A stretch of 57,282 bases of DNA from Candidatus Fermentithermobacillaceae bacterium (GTDB lineage: Bacteria > Bacillota > Sulfobacillia > Fermentithermobacillales > Fermentithermobacillaceae), in the NCBI GenBank assembly GCA_012837895.1, contig DUQH01000021.1, positions 1 through 57,282 of the forward strand, read 5' to 3'. The translations under genes were made by a program, and so were the position numbers. The stretch's first letter is position 1; each line of letters starts with the position of its first letter. The notes under the pieces are model-generated. The model did not search any database. It worked only from the letters and a program-made list of their open reading frames with translations, and was not told where the DNA came from. Of this stretch, positions 35,154 through 44,092 are shown in pieces.

Positions 35154-35907
35154 AATAGAAGCTCTCTGGCGCGATTACAAAGCTTTTCAGGACAAGCACG
35201 CCAGGGATGCCTTAATAACCCATTACGCTCCTCTGGTCAAGTATGTGGCAGGAAGGGTGGCCATAAACCTGCCCAAGAACGTAGAAGAAGGCGACCTGAT
35301 AGGTTTCGGTAGCCTGGGACTGTTGGATGCAATGGAGAGGTTTGATCCTGGACGGGGGGTTAAATTCGAAACATATGCCATTGCCAGGATACGGGGTTCT
35401 ATGATAGACGGGCTCCGGTCAATGGATTGGGTACCGGTGTCAGTGCGACACAGAAACAGGCGGATTGAAGAGACTATAAGAGATCTTGAAAACCGGTTGG
35501 GACGGTCAGCTACAGATGCTGAAGTAGCTGAGGAGCTGGGTATAACAATCGAAGAGTACAGCAAACGCATCCAGGATATGTCTTCCAGTGCAATACTGTC
35601 TTTGGAAGATCTTTGGGCCAGGCCGGGGGACACTGAAAACTCCCTTAGGACTCCTGAAATAAGAGACGACAAAGCCCGCGACCCTCTCGACGAAGCTGAA
35701 TGGACGCTCAGAAAAGAAACCCTTGCCAAGTCCATTGCAAGGTTGCCTGAGCGAGAGAGATTGGTTGTCACACTTTATTATTACGAAGGTCTTACGGTCA
35801 AAGAAATTGCCAAAATCATGGGAGTGTCCCCGTCTAGAATCTCCCAGCTCCATACGAAAGCCGTGGCCCGGCTCAGAGGTGTGTTTTCCAGCAGCAATCT
35901 TGATTAG
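35122..35907 (+). CDS. sigD: Flagellar RNA polymerase sigma factor (FliA/SigD/WhiG type)
   Basis: About 261 residues from ATG 35122 (GGAGA upstream), overlapping the end of the PilZ gene. Sigma region 2 has VEEGDLIGFGSLGLLDAMERFDPGRGVKFETYAIARIRGSMIDGLRSMDWVP, diagnostic of the sigma-28 family. Region 3 follows (GRSATDAEVAEELGITIEEY), then region 4 (LPERERLVVTLYYYEGLTVKEIAKIMGVSPSRISQLHTKAVARLR). It directs late flagellar and chemotaxis genes. No FlgM is encoded in the window. Confidence 0.95.
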   Translation: MANTRNTGQNRIEALWRDYKAFQDKHARDALITHYAPLVKYVAGRVAINLPKNVEEGDLIGFGSLGLLDAMERFDPGRGVKFETYAIARIRGSMIDGLRSMDWVPVSVRHRNRRIEETIRDLENRLGRSATDAEVAEELGITIEEYSKRIQDMSSSAILSLEDLWARPGDTENSLRTPEIRDDKARDPLDEAEWTLRKETLAKSIARLPERERLVVTLYYYEGLTVKEIAKIMGVSPSRISQLHTKAVARLRGVFSSSNLD

Positions 35908-35927
35908 TTCGTACCGGGGGTTTAGGC

Positions 35928-37268
35928 ATGGAAAATCGAAATCGTATGGAAATATCAATTTCAGGAGACAGGATGTCTGCCTTCTTATCCCTCCCAGAGG
36001 ATGGTACCTGGGAACTATCCCAAATAAAGCGGGCTCTCAATGCCAAGGGCGTTGTGTTTGGGATTTCTGATGCGGCAATCCGCTCGTGCATTTCCGGAAA
36101 AAGAAACCAACCTTATCAAGTAGCATGGGGCCTTTCGCCTCCAGGCGGGAAAGATCCGGTAAGGCCTAAGCTAGTGTTTAACTTCGGCCATTCAAGGGGA
36201 AAGCCCCCTGACACACTTAGTGCCCGGCCGGGCTTCAGGGATGAATGGAACAAACTCACATCCAGGGGATTTGTTCGGGAAAAGGGTATCCTGGCGTTTG
36301 TGCGAAACCTTGACAGGTGCGGTTTTGCTATCACCGTTACAGGAGAGAAGGTTCCTTACTTCGGCCATGAACCGGTACTCAAGTGTAGCAGCAATGCCAG
36401 GGTGTCTGAAGATGGCAGGTATATCGTGGCGGTAAAGCCTGGTATCCCGTACGTGGAAAGCAATGGGGTTGGAGTCTTGTGTTCCATTACCATTAACGGG
36501 GATATCGGCCCTGAGACAGGAGACATAACGTTCCCTGGAGACCTTACGGTAAGGGGCGATATCTTACAAGGGTTTAAGGTGTCTACCTGGGGTTCACTTG
36601 TGATCACAGGCAACTTGTATGGTTCGGCTACCTCTGCCAGGAGTATAACAGTGGAAGGCGGCATAAATGCCCCCGGCGAAATCGTGGCGTCAGGAGAGAG
36701 CATCACTGCAAGGTATTGCGAGAATTCAGTGGTCAGGGCTGTGGGCAACATACTCATTACAGATGCTGTGATGCACAGTATCATTGAAACCGAGCAAGCG
36801 CTCATGGCCAGCCAGGATAGCGGGAGGATTGTAGGCGGGTTGGCCATTGCCAAGGCAGGAGTGTCCACTCATTCTGCCGGGTCTGCCATGGGCATCCCGA
36901 CTGTGTTCGAAATAGGAGTAAGCCCCAAATTGCGTAAGAGGTGCGAAACGCTCAAGCGACAGGTGGCTTCAGTCCGGGCAGAACTCCAAAGGGTTAAACA
37001 TGCAGGCTTGCGCCGGGCAGGTCAGGACGGACATGAGTTTGACAACCTGCGGCTTCAAAGAATGAGGACCTATTACGAAGATAGGGAAAAGGAGCTCGGC
37101 GACCTTCTGGACAATATAATTGATACCATCGCCAAGTCCAAAGGCGGGTATTTTGTAGCACAGCATGTGTTGCCAGGTACCAAGGTTCTGATGGGGCTGA
37201 GCGAGATAGGTTTCGATTACCCTGAACAGGGAGTCCATATTGGAGGGAAGCTTGGTGAAACCGATTGA
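35928..37268 (+). CDS. fapA: FapA (DUF342) family protein
   Basis: A 446-residue protein. After an N-terminal alpha/beta region, residues about 185-310 form a DUF342 beta-helix with repeated hexapeptide-like turns (GDITFPGDLTVRGDILQG, then GSLVITGNLYGSATSARSITVEGG). A charged coiled-coil stretch near 325-395 and a short C-terminal beta segment follow. FapA proteins influence flagellar assembly or polar growth in some bacteria, but their biochemical role is not settled. ATG start behind GGGGGT, 20 bases after the sigma gene, consistent with one operon. Confidence 0.85.
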   Translation: MENRNRMEISISGDRMSAFLSLPEDGTWELSQIKRALNAKGVVFGISDAAIRSCISGKRNQPYQVAWGLSPPGGKDPVRPKLVFNFGHSRGKPPDTLSARPGFRDEWNKLTSRGFVREKGILAFVRNLDRCGFAITVTGEKVPYFGHEPVLKCSSNARVSEDGRYIVAVKPGIPYVESNGVGVLCSITINGDIGPETGDITFPGDLTVRGDILQGFKVSTWGSLVITGNLYGSATSARSITVEGGINAPGEIVASGESITARYCENSVVRAVGNILITDAVMHSIIETEQALMASQDSGRIVGGLAIAKAGVSTHSAGSAMGIPTVFEIGVSPKLRKRCETLKRQVASVRAELQRVKHAGLRRAGQDGHEFDNLRLQRMRTYYEDREKELGDLLDNIIDTIAKSKGGYFVAQHVLPGTKVLMGLSEIGFDYPEQGVHIGGKLGETD

Positions 37269-37575
37269 TGCCGTGACAAGCTTGCCTAGATCGCCTGACG
37301 TAGCCAGGTTGGCAGATACGGCTGCAAAGCAAGGAGATATACGGTCCCACCTGCAGACGGTTTCATTTTCCAACGAGATATCCGAAAGGGCCAGGAGCGT
37401 GGCCCAGAGCCATAAGTCTGAAAAAGCGCAGTTCGACCCCGGTTCCGGCGGGGGCGGGGCTTTGGGTGGCGACAGCATGTCACGCAAAAGCCGGAAGCGC
37501 AAATACGGCGATGGCAGTTCCAAGGAATCCCCCCATCCTTCAAAGGGACAAATTGTAGACATACATGGCGCATAG
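37255..37575 (+). CDS. Small hydrophilic protein at the end of the flagellar operon, function unknown
   Basis: About 106 residues from GTG 37255, inside the end of fapA, with GGAGGGAAG five bases upstream. It is rich in Ser, Lys, Arg and Gly, with no membrane segment or known domain. A likely helix in the first half (LADTAAKQGDIRSHLQTVSF) is followed by a disordered basic tail (SRKSRKRKYGDGSSKES) and a conserved-looking end GQIVDIHGA. Many Clostridia carry a similar small basic protein ending in a G-x-x-I-D-I type motif between fapA or sigD and rpsB. This is probably that family; I do not recognise a function. Confidence 0.7.
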   Translation: MKPIDAVTSLPRSPDVARLADTAAKQGDIRSHLQTVSFSNEISERARSVAQSHKSEKAQFDPGSGGGGALGGDSMSRKSRKRKYGDGSSKESPHPSKGQIVDIHGA

Positions 37576-37587
37576 TCGCTCAGAATG

Positions 37588-37596
37588 TGATATACT
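37588..37596 (+). promoter_or_regulatory. Candidate extended -10 promoter for rpsB
   Basis: TGA-TATACT, an extended -10 element (TGn plus TATACT). No convincing -35 lies 17 bases upstream. Transcription would start near 37603, just before the structured leader. Confidence 0.4.
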
Positions 37597-37620
37597 ACCT
37601 GAGGTTAAAATCAAAACACA

Positions 37621-37690
37621 CGCCATCATAATACCGTGGTGCTTACTCTAGAGGGCCCCTATGTGATGGCGGCGGACAAACCACGGAGGT
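37621..37690 (+). promoter_or_regulatory. Structured rpsB leader, candidate S2 autoregulatory pseudoknot
   Basis: Two long perfect helices cross each other. CGCCATCA (37621-37628) pairs with TGATGGCG (37664-37671), extendable by two further pairs. CCGTGGT (37634-37640) pairs with ACCACGG (37680-37686). The first strand of the second helix lies in the loop of the first, so together they make an H-type pseudoknot. The last strand abuts and partly covers the ribosome site GGAGGT (37685-37690). S2 represses its own mRNA through a leader structure in gammaproteobacteria; a similar control here is inference. Confidence 0.55.
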
Positions 37691-37700
37691 GTATATCACA

Positions 37701-38402
37701 TTGTCAGTCGTTACAATGAAACAACTACTTGAAGCCGGTGTGCATTTCGGCCACCAGACACGCCGGTGGAACCCCAAGATGAAACCTTATATCTTCATTG
37801 AACGCAATGGCATCTACATTATAGACCTGCAGAAAACCGTTCGAATGATAGAAGAAGCTTACGATTTTCTCAGGAACACTGCTATGGCAGGAGGGCGCGT
37901 GCTGTTTGTGGGCACAAAAAAGCAGGCCCAGGAAGCTGTGGAGGCTGAAGCAACCAGGTGCGGCGAGTTCTACGTGAACAAGAGGTGGCTGGGAGGCACC
38001 CTGACCAATTTCGGCACCATCCAGAAACGGATCGAAAAACTCTTGGAACTTGAGGAATGGGAGAGCACAGGTTATTTCGACAGGCTAACCAAGAAAGAAG
38101 TGGCTGTTCTGCTTAAGGAAAAAGAAAGGCTTGAAAAGCATTTCAGCGGGATTAAGGGGATGCGGAGCCTTCCCGATGCGTTGTTTGTGGTGGATCCCAG
38201 AAAAGAGAGGATTGCAACCCTCGAAGCACGGCGCCTTGGCATTCCTGTGGTAGCTATAGTTGACACAAACTGCGATCCTGACGAAGTCGACTACGTCATA
38301 CCAGGAAATGACGACGCTATACGTTCTGTAAGGCTGATTTGTTCCAAGATGGCTGATGCAATTCTTGAAGGCAAGCAAGGAGTCCAGGTGCAAGGAGAGT
38401 GA
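37701..38402 (+). CDS. rpsB: 30S ribosomal protein S2
   Basis: About 233 residues from TTG 37701, which gives the family start [27 protein letters not shown] and sits ten bases after GGAGGT. The frame is open from 37689, but that GTG lies inside the ribosome site. Conserved regions include [22 protein letters not shown] and [16 protein letters not shown]2 joins the 30S subunit late. First gene of rpsB-tsf-pyrH-frr, separated from the flagellar operon by its own leader. Confidence 0.97.
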   Translation: MSVVTMKQLLEAGVHFGHQTRRWNPKMKPYIFIERNGIYIIDLQKTVRMIEEAYDFLRNTAMAGGRVLFVGTKKQAQEAVEAEATRCGEFYVNKRWLGGTLTNFGTIQKRIEKLLELEEWESTGYFDRLTKKEVAVLLKEKERLEKHFSGIKGMRSLPDALFVVDPRKERIATLEARRLGIPVVAIVDTNCDPDEVDYVIPGNDDAIRSVRLICSKMADAILEGKQGVQVQGE

Positions 38403-38407
38403 GTGTT

Positions 38408-39007
38408 GTGGCTGAGATTACTGTCGACATGATCAAAGAACTGCGCGCAAGAACAGGCGCGGGCATGATGGATTGTAAGCGGGCGCTTGAGGAAGCCGGC
38501 GGAGACATGGAGAAGGCAGTGGATATCCTAAGGAAGAAGGGCCTTGCCCAGGCTGCAAAGAGAGCAAGCCGTGCGGCTGAACAAGGCCTGGTGGTGTCCT
38601 ATATCCATCATAACAACCGGGTCGGGGTACTTCTTGAGCTCAAGTGCGAAACCGACTTTGTCGCCAGGACCGATGAATTCCAAGAATTGGCCAGAAATAT
38701 TGCCATGCACATTGCTATGGCCAATCCCCAGTACGTATCCAGGGACCAGATTCCGCAAGAAGTCATCGACCATGAGGTCAGCATTGAAAAGGAAAAAGCT
38801 AAAGCTGAAGGCAAGCCTGAAGCAGTACTGGACAGAATTGTTGAGGGTAGGATGGGTAAGTTCTACGAAAGCGTTACTCTGCTGGACCAGCCTTTCATTA
38901 AGGACGATTCTAAGAAAATTGCTGACCTCATTAACGAGACAATTGCCCGGACAGGGGAGAACATTGTCGTTGGACGTTTTGCCAGGTTTGAACTGGGAGG
39001 ACAGTGA
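38408..39007 (+). CDS. tsf: Translation elongation factor Ts
   Basis: About 199 residues from GTG 38408 (AAGGAG nine bases upstream), giving the family start MAEITVDMIKELRARTGAGMMDCKRALEEAGG. The UBA domain (1-55) and a single core domain with the EF-Tu-contacting TDFVARTDEF region are present. This is the short EF-Ts form, without the extra coiled-coil module of E. coli, as in Thermus and many Clostridia. It exchanges GDP for GTP on EF-Tu. Confidence 0.97.
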   Translation: MAEITVDMIKELRARTGAGMMDCKRALEEAGGDMEKAVDILRKKGLAQAAKRASRAAEQGLVVSYIHHNNRVGVLLELKCETDFVARTDEFQELARNIAMHIAMANPQYVSRDQIPQEVIDHEVSIEKEKAKAEGKPEAVLDRIVEGRMGKFYESVTLLDQPFIKDDSKKIADLINETIARTGENIVVGRFARFELGGQ

Positions 39008-39013
39008 GATCCT

Positions 39014-39763
39014 GTGAAACAGCATAGCGATGGTCTACAGTGTAAGTACAAGAGAGTTGTCCTTAAACTTTCAGGCGAAGCGTTTGCAGGCCCTAGGGGT
39101 TTCGGGCTCGACCTGAATGTTGTAGATTCAATAGCCAGGCAGATAAGGGACGTTGCAGCAATGGGAGTGCAGATGTCCATAGTGGTAGGAGGTGGCAACT
39201 TTTGGCGGGGAGCCAAGGGTGAACGAGAGGGAATGGACAGGGCCACCTCTGACTATATCGGCATGCTTGCTACTGTAATCAACGGCATGGCCCTTCAAGA
39301 AAGACTTGAGAAACTTGGGCTGGAAACCCGGCTTATGACCGCAATTGACATGAGGGAGGTTGCCGAACCGTATATCAGGCGTAAAGCCATCCATCACCTT
39401 AACAATGGCAGGATTGTGATTTTTGGGGCAGGTTCTGGCAACCCCTACTTCACAACTGATACAACTGCAGCACTTAGGGCCGCAGAAATCGGCGCTGAAG
39501 CCATTCTCATGGGTAAGCAGGGCACTGATGGTGTCTACGATTCAGATCCGAACAAGAATCCAGACGCGAAAAAATACGAACAGCTGGATTACCTTGAAGT
39601 TATATACAAGCGGCTCCGGGTCATGGATGCCACAGCTACGACCCTATGCATGGATAACGGTATCCCTCTTATTGTGTTTGACCTGGATGTATATGGTAAC
39701 ATAGAGAGAGCCGTAATGGGAGAGAAAGTCGGAACCATCGTGGGGAGGGAAAAAGATGGATGA
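39014..39763 (+). CDS. pyrH: Uridylate kinase
   Basis: A 249-residue amino-acid-kinase-fold protein. Motifs include [48 protein letters not shown] (substrate site) and [12 protein letters not shown]. It phosphorylates UMP to UDP for nucleotide and cell-wall precursor supply. GTG start six bases after tsf. The C-terminus overlaps frr by eight bases. Confidence 0.97.
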   Translation: MKQHSDGLQCKYKRVVLKLSGEAFAGPRGFGLDLNVVDSIARQIRDVAAMGVQMSIVVGGGNFWRGAKGEREGMDRATSDYIGMLATVINGMALQERLEKLGLETRLMTAIDMREVAEPYIRRKAIHHLNNGRIVIFGAGSGNPYFTTDTTAALRAAEIGAEAILMGKQGTDGVYDSDPNKNPDAKKYEQLDYLEVIYKRLRVMDATATTLCMDNGIPLIVFDLDVYGNIERAVMGEKVGTIVGREKDG

Positions 39764-40316
39764 GAAAACCCTGATGACCCAAGTGGAAGATAGGATGAAG
39801 AAAGTAATCGAGTCGTACAAGAAAGATTTGGCCTCAATGAGGGCAGGGCGTGCAACACCTTTGTTGCTGGAAAGAGTGCTCGCAGACTACTATGGAGTTC
39901 CGACCCCGGTAAACCAGGTGGCATCAATAGGCGTTGCTCCTCCCAGAACCCTTGTCATCCAGCCTTGGGACAAGAACCTCCTGGGGAACATAGAGAAGGC
40001 AATCCAGAGATCAGACTTGGGTGCAATGCCTGTGAACGATGGCAACGTGATCAGAGTCACAATTCCACCTCTTTCAGGCGACAGGCGCCGTGAGCTCATT
40101 AAGGCTTTGAAAAAGGACTCAGAAGCCCAAAAAGTGTCTTTACGTAATATAAGGCGTTCAGCTATGGATGAAATCAAACAAGCTGAAAAGGACAAGGAGA
40201 TTTCAGAAGACTTGTCCAGACGCATCCAGGAAAAGGTGCAGAAACTTACAGGCGAATATATAAAGCTCGTAGACGATATTACATCTGCAAAAGAGGCAGA
40301 GGTAATGGAGGTTTGA
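39756..40316 (+). CDS. frr: Ribosome recycling factor
   Basis: A 186-residue protein of standard length. The N-terminal helix has [28 protein letters not shown]. The domain II region [35 protein letters not shown] and the C-terminal helices ([36 protein letters not shown]) are complete. It splits post-termination ribosomes with EF-G. ATG start inside the end of pyrH. Confidence 0.97.
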   Translation: MDEKTLMTQVEDRMKKVIESYKKDLASMRAGRATPLLLERVLADYYGVPTPVNQVASIGVAPPRTLVIQPWDKNLLGNIEKAIQRSDLGAMPVNDGNVIRVTIPPLSGDRRRELIKALKKDSEAQKVSLRNIRRSAMDEIKQAEKDKEISEDLSRRIQEKVQKLTGEYIKLVDDITSAKEAEVMEV

Positions 40317-41086
40317 ACGAGAGGAATATAAACCGAAGCGAAGAGTACTGGCTTGCCAAGGCGCGTGCAGGCCGCATCCCGGTTCACGTTGGAATCATCA
40401 TGGACGGAAACGGACGTTGGGCCCAAAGGAGAGGGCTTAAACGGCATGAGGGGCACAGGGCTGGAGTGCAGACTATTAACCGGTGCCTTCCTGCAGTGAT
40501 AAAACTTGGGATCCGGCACTGCACGCTGTTTGTATTTTCAACTGAGAACTGGAAACGGCCCCAGGAAGAAATACAGTTCCTTTTCGGGCTTATAACAGAC
40601 TATTGCCGTAAGCACAAGGATGAACTCATAGAGCACGGGGTACAGGTTATTCCAATAGGCAGGTGGAAGCAACTACCTGCTTCAGCAGTTCGTTCAATTG
40701 AATCGGTGGTAAGGGATACGAGTGAAGGTTCCCGGCTCAAGTTGTACCTGGCGATAAATTACGGGGGCAGGCAGGAAATCCTCGATGCTGCCGCCCGGCT
40801 GGCTAAGCGGCTGGTTTCAAAGGGACAGGCTGGCTTTGACGGTATTACCCAGGAGGATTTCGCTGACTGCCTCTACACAAGGGGAATCCCGGACCCAGAC
40901 CTGATCATAAGGACTTCAGGGGAGAAAAGGATTTCCAACTTCCTCTTGTGGCAGGGGGCTTACTCGGAGCTAGTGTTTACAGATGTGCTTTGGCCTGACT
41001 TTGAGCCTGTGGATCTTTACAAGGCTGTTGTAGAGTATTCTTCACGCAGTCGCAGATTCGGCGATGTTACCGATAGAAGAGGATGA
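40313..41086 (+). CDS. uppS: Undecaprenyl diphosphate synthase (cis-prenyltransferase)
   Basis: A 257-residue protein with the family signature HVGIIMDGNGRWAQRRGLKRHEGHRAG (catalytic Asp near residue 32), NWKRPQEE, and near the C-terminus DPDLIIRTSGEKRISNFLLWQGAYSELVFTDVLWPDF. It makes the C55 lipid carrier precursor for wall synthesis. TTG start overlaps the frr stop (TTGA). Confidence 0.96.
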   Translation: MNERNINRSEEYWLAKARAGRIPVHVGIIMDGNGRWAQRRGLKRHEGHRAGVQTINRCLPAVIKLGIRHCTLFVFSTENWKRPQEEIQFLFGLITDYCRKHKDELIEHGVQVIPIGRWKQLPASAVRSIESVVRDTSEGSRLKLYLAINYGGRQEILDAAARLAKRLVSKGQAGFDGITQEDFADCLYTRGIPDPDLIIRTSGEKRISNFLLWQGAYSELVFTDVLWPDFEPVDLYKAVVEYSSRSRRFGDVTDRRG

Positions 41087-41093
41087 GGCAGCA

Positions 41094-41876
41094 TTGCTCA
41101 AGCAAAGGACCTTATCGGCGCTTGTGTTTGCACCCTTGGTAGTGGGTGCTTGCTTCATGGGCGGTGCAGTCTTCCTGGGCTTCATTCTTGTGATCGGCGG
41201 ATTCTGTGCCTGGGAGTATCGTAGGATGGTGGCCGGGACAGGTATTAATTTGAGCGTCATATTCATACCGTTATGTGCGGCAGTTGCGCTGGCGGGGCTT
41301 TCAAACCGGCTCGATTGGTTCGTTGCCTCAATCATCAGCGGTTCACTTATCGTATTGGCAACGTCGATCAGGCAAGGCATGCTTGACACTGTTTTCGGAG
41401 TAAGCGGAGTGATTTATGTAGGCGCGCTCCTGGGTGCCCTGGGTTTGCTCAGGATGCAGCCTGACGGCCGTGAGTGGTGCTTTTTTGTGTTGTTTATCAC
41501 GTGGGCTAACGATATGGGTGCCTATTTCGGCGGGCGGGCTTTCGGCAAGCGGAAACTTGCGCCTGCGATAAGTCCAGGCAAGTCATGGGAAGGGGCGGCG
41601 TTCGGCCTGGGCAGCGGTGTTGTAACCGGTGCTGCCTTAAGTTCATGGGTAGGGTTAAACCTGGCCGGAGGCGCCCTTGCAGGGGCATTTCTCGCATTGA
41701 TGGCACAGGTGGGAGACCTTGTTGAATCTAAGTTCAAACGGTACTGCAAGGTCAAGGATTCAGGTAAAGCTATACCCGGACACGGGGGTTTTCTAGACAG
41801 GTTTGACAGCTTGTTGTTTACCGGCGCAGGAGGACTACTGATTAGAGGAATTTACAGGCTGTTGCTTCATTCCTGA
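41094..41876 (+). CDS. cdsA: Phosphatidate cytidylyltransferase
   Basis: About 260 residues from TTG 41094, giving MLKQRTLSALVFAPLVVGACF, the usual family opening, with GAGGATGAGG upstream. The frame extends to ATG 41064 inside uppS, with a weak ribosome site. It has about eight membrane segments and the CDP-alcohol signature near the C-terminus (SKFKRYCKVKDSGKAIPGHGGFLDRFDSLLF). It converts phosphatidic acid to CDP-diacylglycerol. Confidence 0.95.
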   Translation: MLKQRTLSALVFAPLVVGACFMGGAVFLGFILVIGGFCAWEYRRMVAGTGINLSVIFIPLCAAVALAGLSNRLDWFVASIISGSLIVLATSIRQGMLDTVFGVSGVIYVGALLGALGLLRMQPDGREWCFFVLFITWANDMGAYFGGRAFGKRKLAPAISPGKSWEGAAFGLGSGVVTGAALSSWVGLNLAGGALAGAFLALMAQVGDLVESKFKRYCKVKDSGKAIPGHGGFLDRFDSLLFTGAGGLLIRGIYRLLLHS

Positions 41877-41893
41877 CGCAGGAGCGGATTGAA

Positions 41894-42931
41894 TTGACGT
41901 GGAAAAGCGTTATTCATACAGTCTTATGGCTGGTTGTCATATATTTATTCCTCCAATATGCCATGCCCTATGTTTTCCCGTTTGTGATAGGTGCCTTCCT
42001 GGCGTTCCTTCTCGAACCACTGGTAGTTTTCTTGGTAGGGCGTACACGGATGACAAGGGCGTGGGCCGCATTTCTGTGTATTCTGGTTCTGGTAACCGGA
42101 CTAGGGCTTTTTGTTTCGTGGGCCGTAACCAGAGTTGCCCAGGAAGTAGCCGATCTGTACGGATACTTGCCTCAATATTACGGGGAATATAACAAGATTC
42201 TTGAGGATGTACTCAGAATGGTGGGTGAGTTCTCCCAGAGATTGCCCGAGCCTCTTGCCAGGATTGCCCAGGACCAGTGGAACAACTTGTATGCATTGGT
42301 AGCAGGCATTGTCACAGGCGCCGGCGGGTTTGTCAAAGGACTTCCCGGGTTTTCAGTGTCAATGTTCTTCACCATCATTAGTTCATATTTTCTCATCAAG
42401 GACAGGAATGCCATATCAGAGGCGCTCAAGCGGCTGCTTCCAGGGAAGACTTTCGCAAGCTACAAAGACTTGGAAAGCAATATTGCGTCCGGGATTGCAG
42501 CGGTGATAAGGGCCCAAGTGTTGCTGGTGATCTTGACCATGGTGATAAACATTGCAGGACTCAGCTTGTTGAACATCCGCTACGAAGTGGGCCTTGGGGC
42601 ATTGCTTGCCGTGCTGGACATTTTGCCTGTGCTTGGTCCCGGCCTGGTTTACGTACCCTGGGTGATATATCACTTTATCTGGGGTAGCGCCACAACGGGA
42701 ATCGGTCTCATCATCTTATACGGTGGCGTGTCATTTTTCAGGCAAGTTATCCAGACCCACTTAATCGGAAGGGAAATGGGACTGCATCCCCTGGCGACGC
42801 TGTTTTCTTTGTATCTGGGTTACCGTTTGTTCGGGCCTATAGGCATAATTCACGGGCCGCTCACTGCCATGCTGATTGCAGGCCTGTGGGGTGCAGGCGT
42901 TATACCTAAAGAAGGCGGTGGAAACTGCTGA
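41894..42931 (+). CDS. ytvI: AI-2E family membrane protein, probably sporulation protein YtvI
   Basis: A 345-residue protein with eight predicted membrane segments: a pair at about 7-50, one near 62-82, one near 150-172, and a C-terminal cluster from about 205. The AI-2E transporter family pattern is present (LLDILP-like region AVLDILPVLGPGLVYVPW, then GREMGLHPLATLFSLYLGYRLFGPIGIIHGPL). Length and sequence style fit YtvI of spore formers. Its position between cdsA and dxr is unusual. TTG start; its stop overlaps the dxr start. Confidence 0.75.
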   Translation: MTWKSVIHTVLWLVVIYLFLQYAMPYVFPFVIGAFLAFLLEPLVVFLVGRTRMTRAWAAFLCILVLVTGLGLFVSWAVTRVAQEVADLYGYLPQYYGEYNKILEDVLRMVGEFSQRLPEPLARIAQDQWNNLYALVAGIVTGAGGFVKGLPGFSVSMFFTIISSYFLIKDRNAISEALKRLLPGKTFASYKDLESNIASGIAAVIRAQVLLVILTMVINIAGLSLLNIRYEVGLGALLAVLDILPVLGPGLVYVPWVIYHFIWGSATTGIGLIILYGGVSFFRQVIQTHLIGREMGLHPLATLFSLYLGYRLFGPIGIIHGPLTAMLIAGLWGAGVIPKEGGGNC

Positions 42932-44088
42932 AAAACGTAGTTATCCTGGGATCGACCGGTTCAGTGGGCATGCAAGCCCTTGAGGTTATCCAAGCCAGCC
43001 CTGACCTTAAGGTTATTGGCCTGGCTGCAGGAAGGAATTGGTGCAGGATACTTGAGCAAGCCAGGACCTTAGGCGTACCTAAGGTTGCGTTGTGGGACGT
43101 TCAAGCTGCGGCAGATGCCGAGCGGAACAAAGCTTCTATGAAACTTGAGGATTTGGAGATTCTCTCAGGGCAGGACGGCGTTGAACAGCTGGCATCTTTA
43201 CCAGATGCCCATACAGTGCTCCATGCAGTTCCGGGCTTCTTAGGAGTCAAACTGCTCCTCAGGTCGCTTGAGAGCGGAAAACGGGTTGCTCTTGCAGGCA
43301 AGGAGGCATTGGTGTCTGCAGGAGACCTGGTGGCCCGTTATGTTCAAAAAGCTATGGTTCTGCCTGTAGATTCTGAGCACTCAGCCGTATTCCAGTGCAT
43401 GCATGGTGAAAATCCCCAGGCTGTGGATTATATCACCTTGACCGCTTCAGGAGGAGCATTCCGCGACCTGTCAAAAGATGAACTGAGCCGTGTCACGCCG
43501 GCTCAAGCCCTCAAGCATCCAACATGGCGCATGGGCCCGAAGATCACAGTTGATTCAGCTACTTTGTTCAATAAGACTCTTGAAGTAATGGAAGCTCACT
43601 ACCTGTTCGGCTTACCGTATGACAAGATCAAAGTGGTCATACACAGGGAAAGCATTGTACATTCAATGGTTACGTTTAAGGACGGAAGCACAAAAGCACA
43701 ACTTGCCCCGCCGGATATGCGGTTGCCAATAGCTTACGCCCTTAACTATCCCGAACGCAAGACGAGTATTGTTAAGGACACCGGCGCTTTCGCGGGCACA
43801 CTCACGTTCCAAGAGCCTGACCTTGAACGGTTCCCTTGTCTTAGCTTAGGATATGAAGCAGGGCAGTTGGGCGGGACAGCTCCTTGTGTGTTGTCTGCTG
43901 CGGACGAAATTGTGGTAGAGGCGTTCTTGTCAGGTGAGGTTAAGTTCACTGAAATATACACAATACTAAAGGCGGTTCTTGACAGGTGCCAACCCAAGCC
44001 TGCTACTTCTGTAGATGTGCTGGAGCAGGAAGCAAAGCGGGCAGCATCAGAAACCAGAAAAGTAATAGAAAAGCTGGCGAGAAGGTGA
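42928..44088 (+). CDS. dxr: 1-deoxy-D-xylulose 5-phosphate reductoisomerase
   Basis: About 386 residues if read from CTG 42928. The NADPH-binding N-terminus LKNVVILGSTGSVGMQ lies upstream of the first ATG in frame (42964), so that ATG would remove the Rossmann signature. CTG 42928 overlaps the ytvI stop (CTGA), like the ATGA overlaps elsewhere. Further motifs are ALAGKEALVSAG, LPVDSEHSAVFQC, TASGGAFRD and WRMGPKITVDSATLFNKTLEVMEA. It catalyses the committed step of the MEP isoprenoid pathway. Confidence 0.95.
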   Translation: MKNVVILGSTGSVGMQALEVIQASPDLKVIGLAAGRNWCRILEQARTLGVPKVALWDVQAAADAERNKASMKLEDLEILSGQDGVEQLASLPDAHTVLHAVPGFLGVKLLLRSLESGKRVALAGKEALVSAGDLVARYVQKAMVLPVDSEHSAVFQCMHGENPQAVDYITLTASGGAFRDLSKDELSRVTPAQALKHPTWRMGPKITVDSATLFNKTLEVMEAHYLFGLPYDKIKVVIHRESIVHSMVTFKDGSTKAQLAPPDMRLPIAYALNYPERKTSIVKDTGAFAGTLTFQEPDLERFPCLSLGYEAGQLGGTAPCVLSAADEIVVEAFLSGEVKFTEIYTILKAVLDRCQPKPATSVDVLEQEAKRAASETRKVIEKLARR

Positions 44089-44092
44089 CGTT

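Noticed and set aside
42964-44088. dxr starting at the first ATG
   Set aside because: This would remove the conserved LKNVVILGSTGS NADPH-binding strand encoded just upstream in the same frame.
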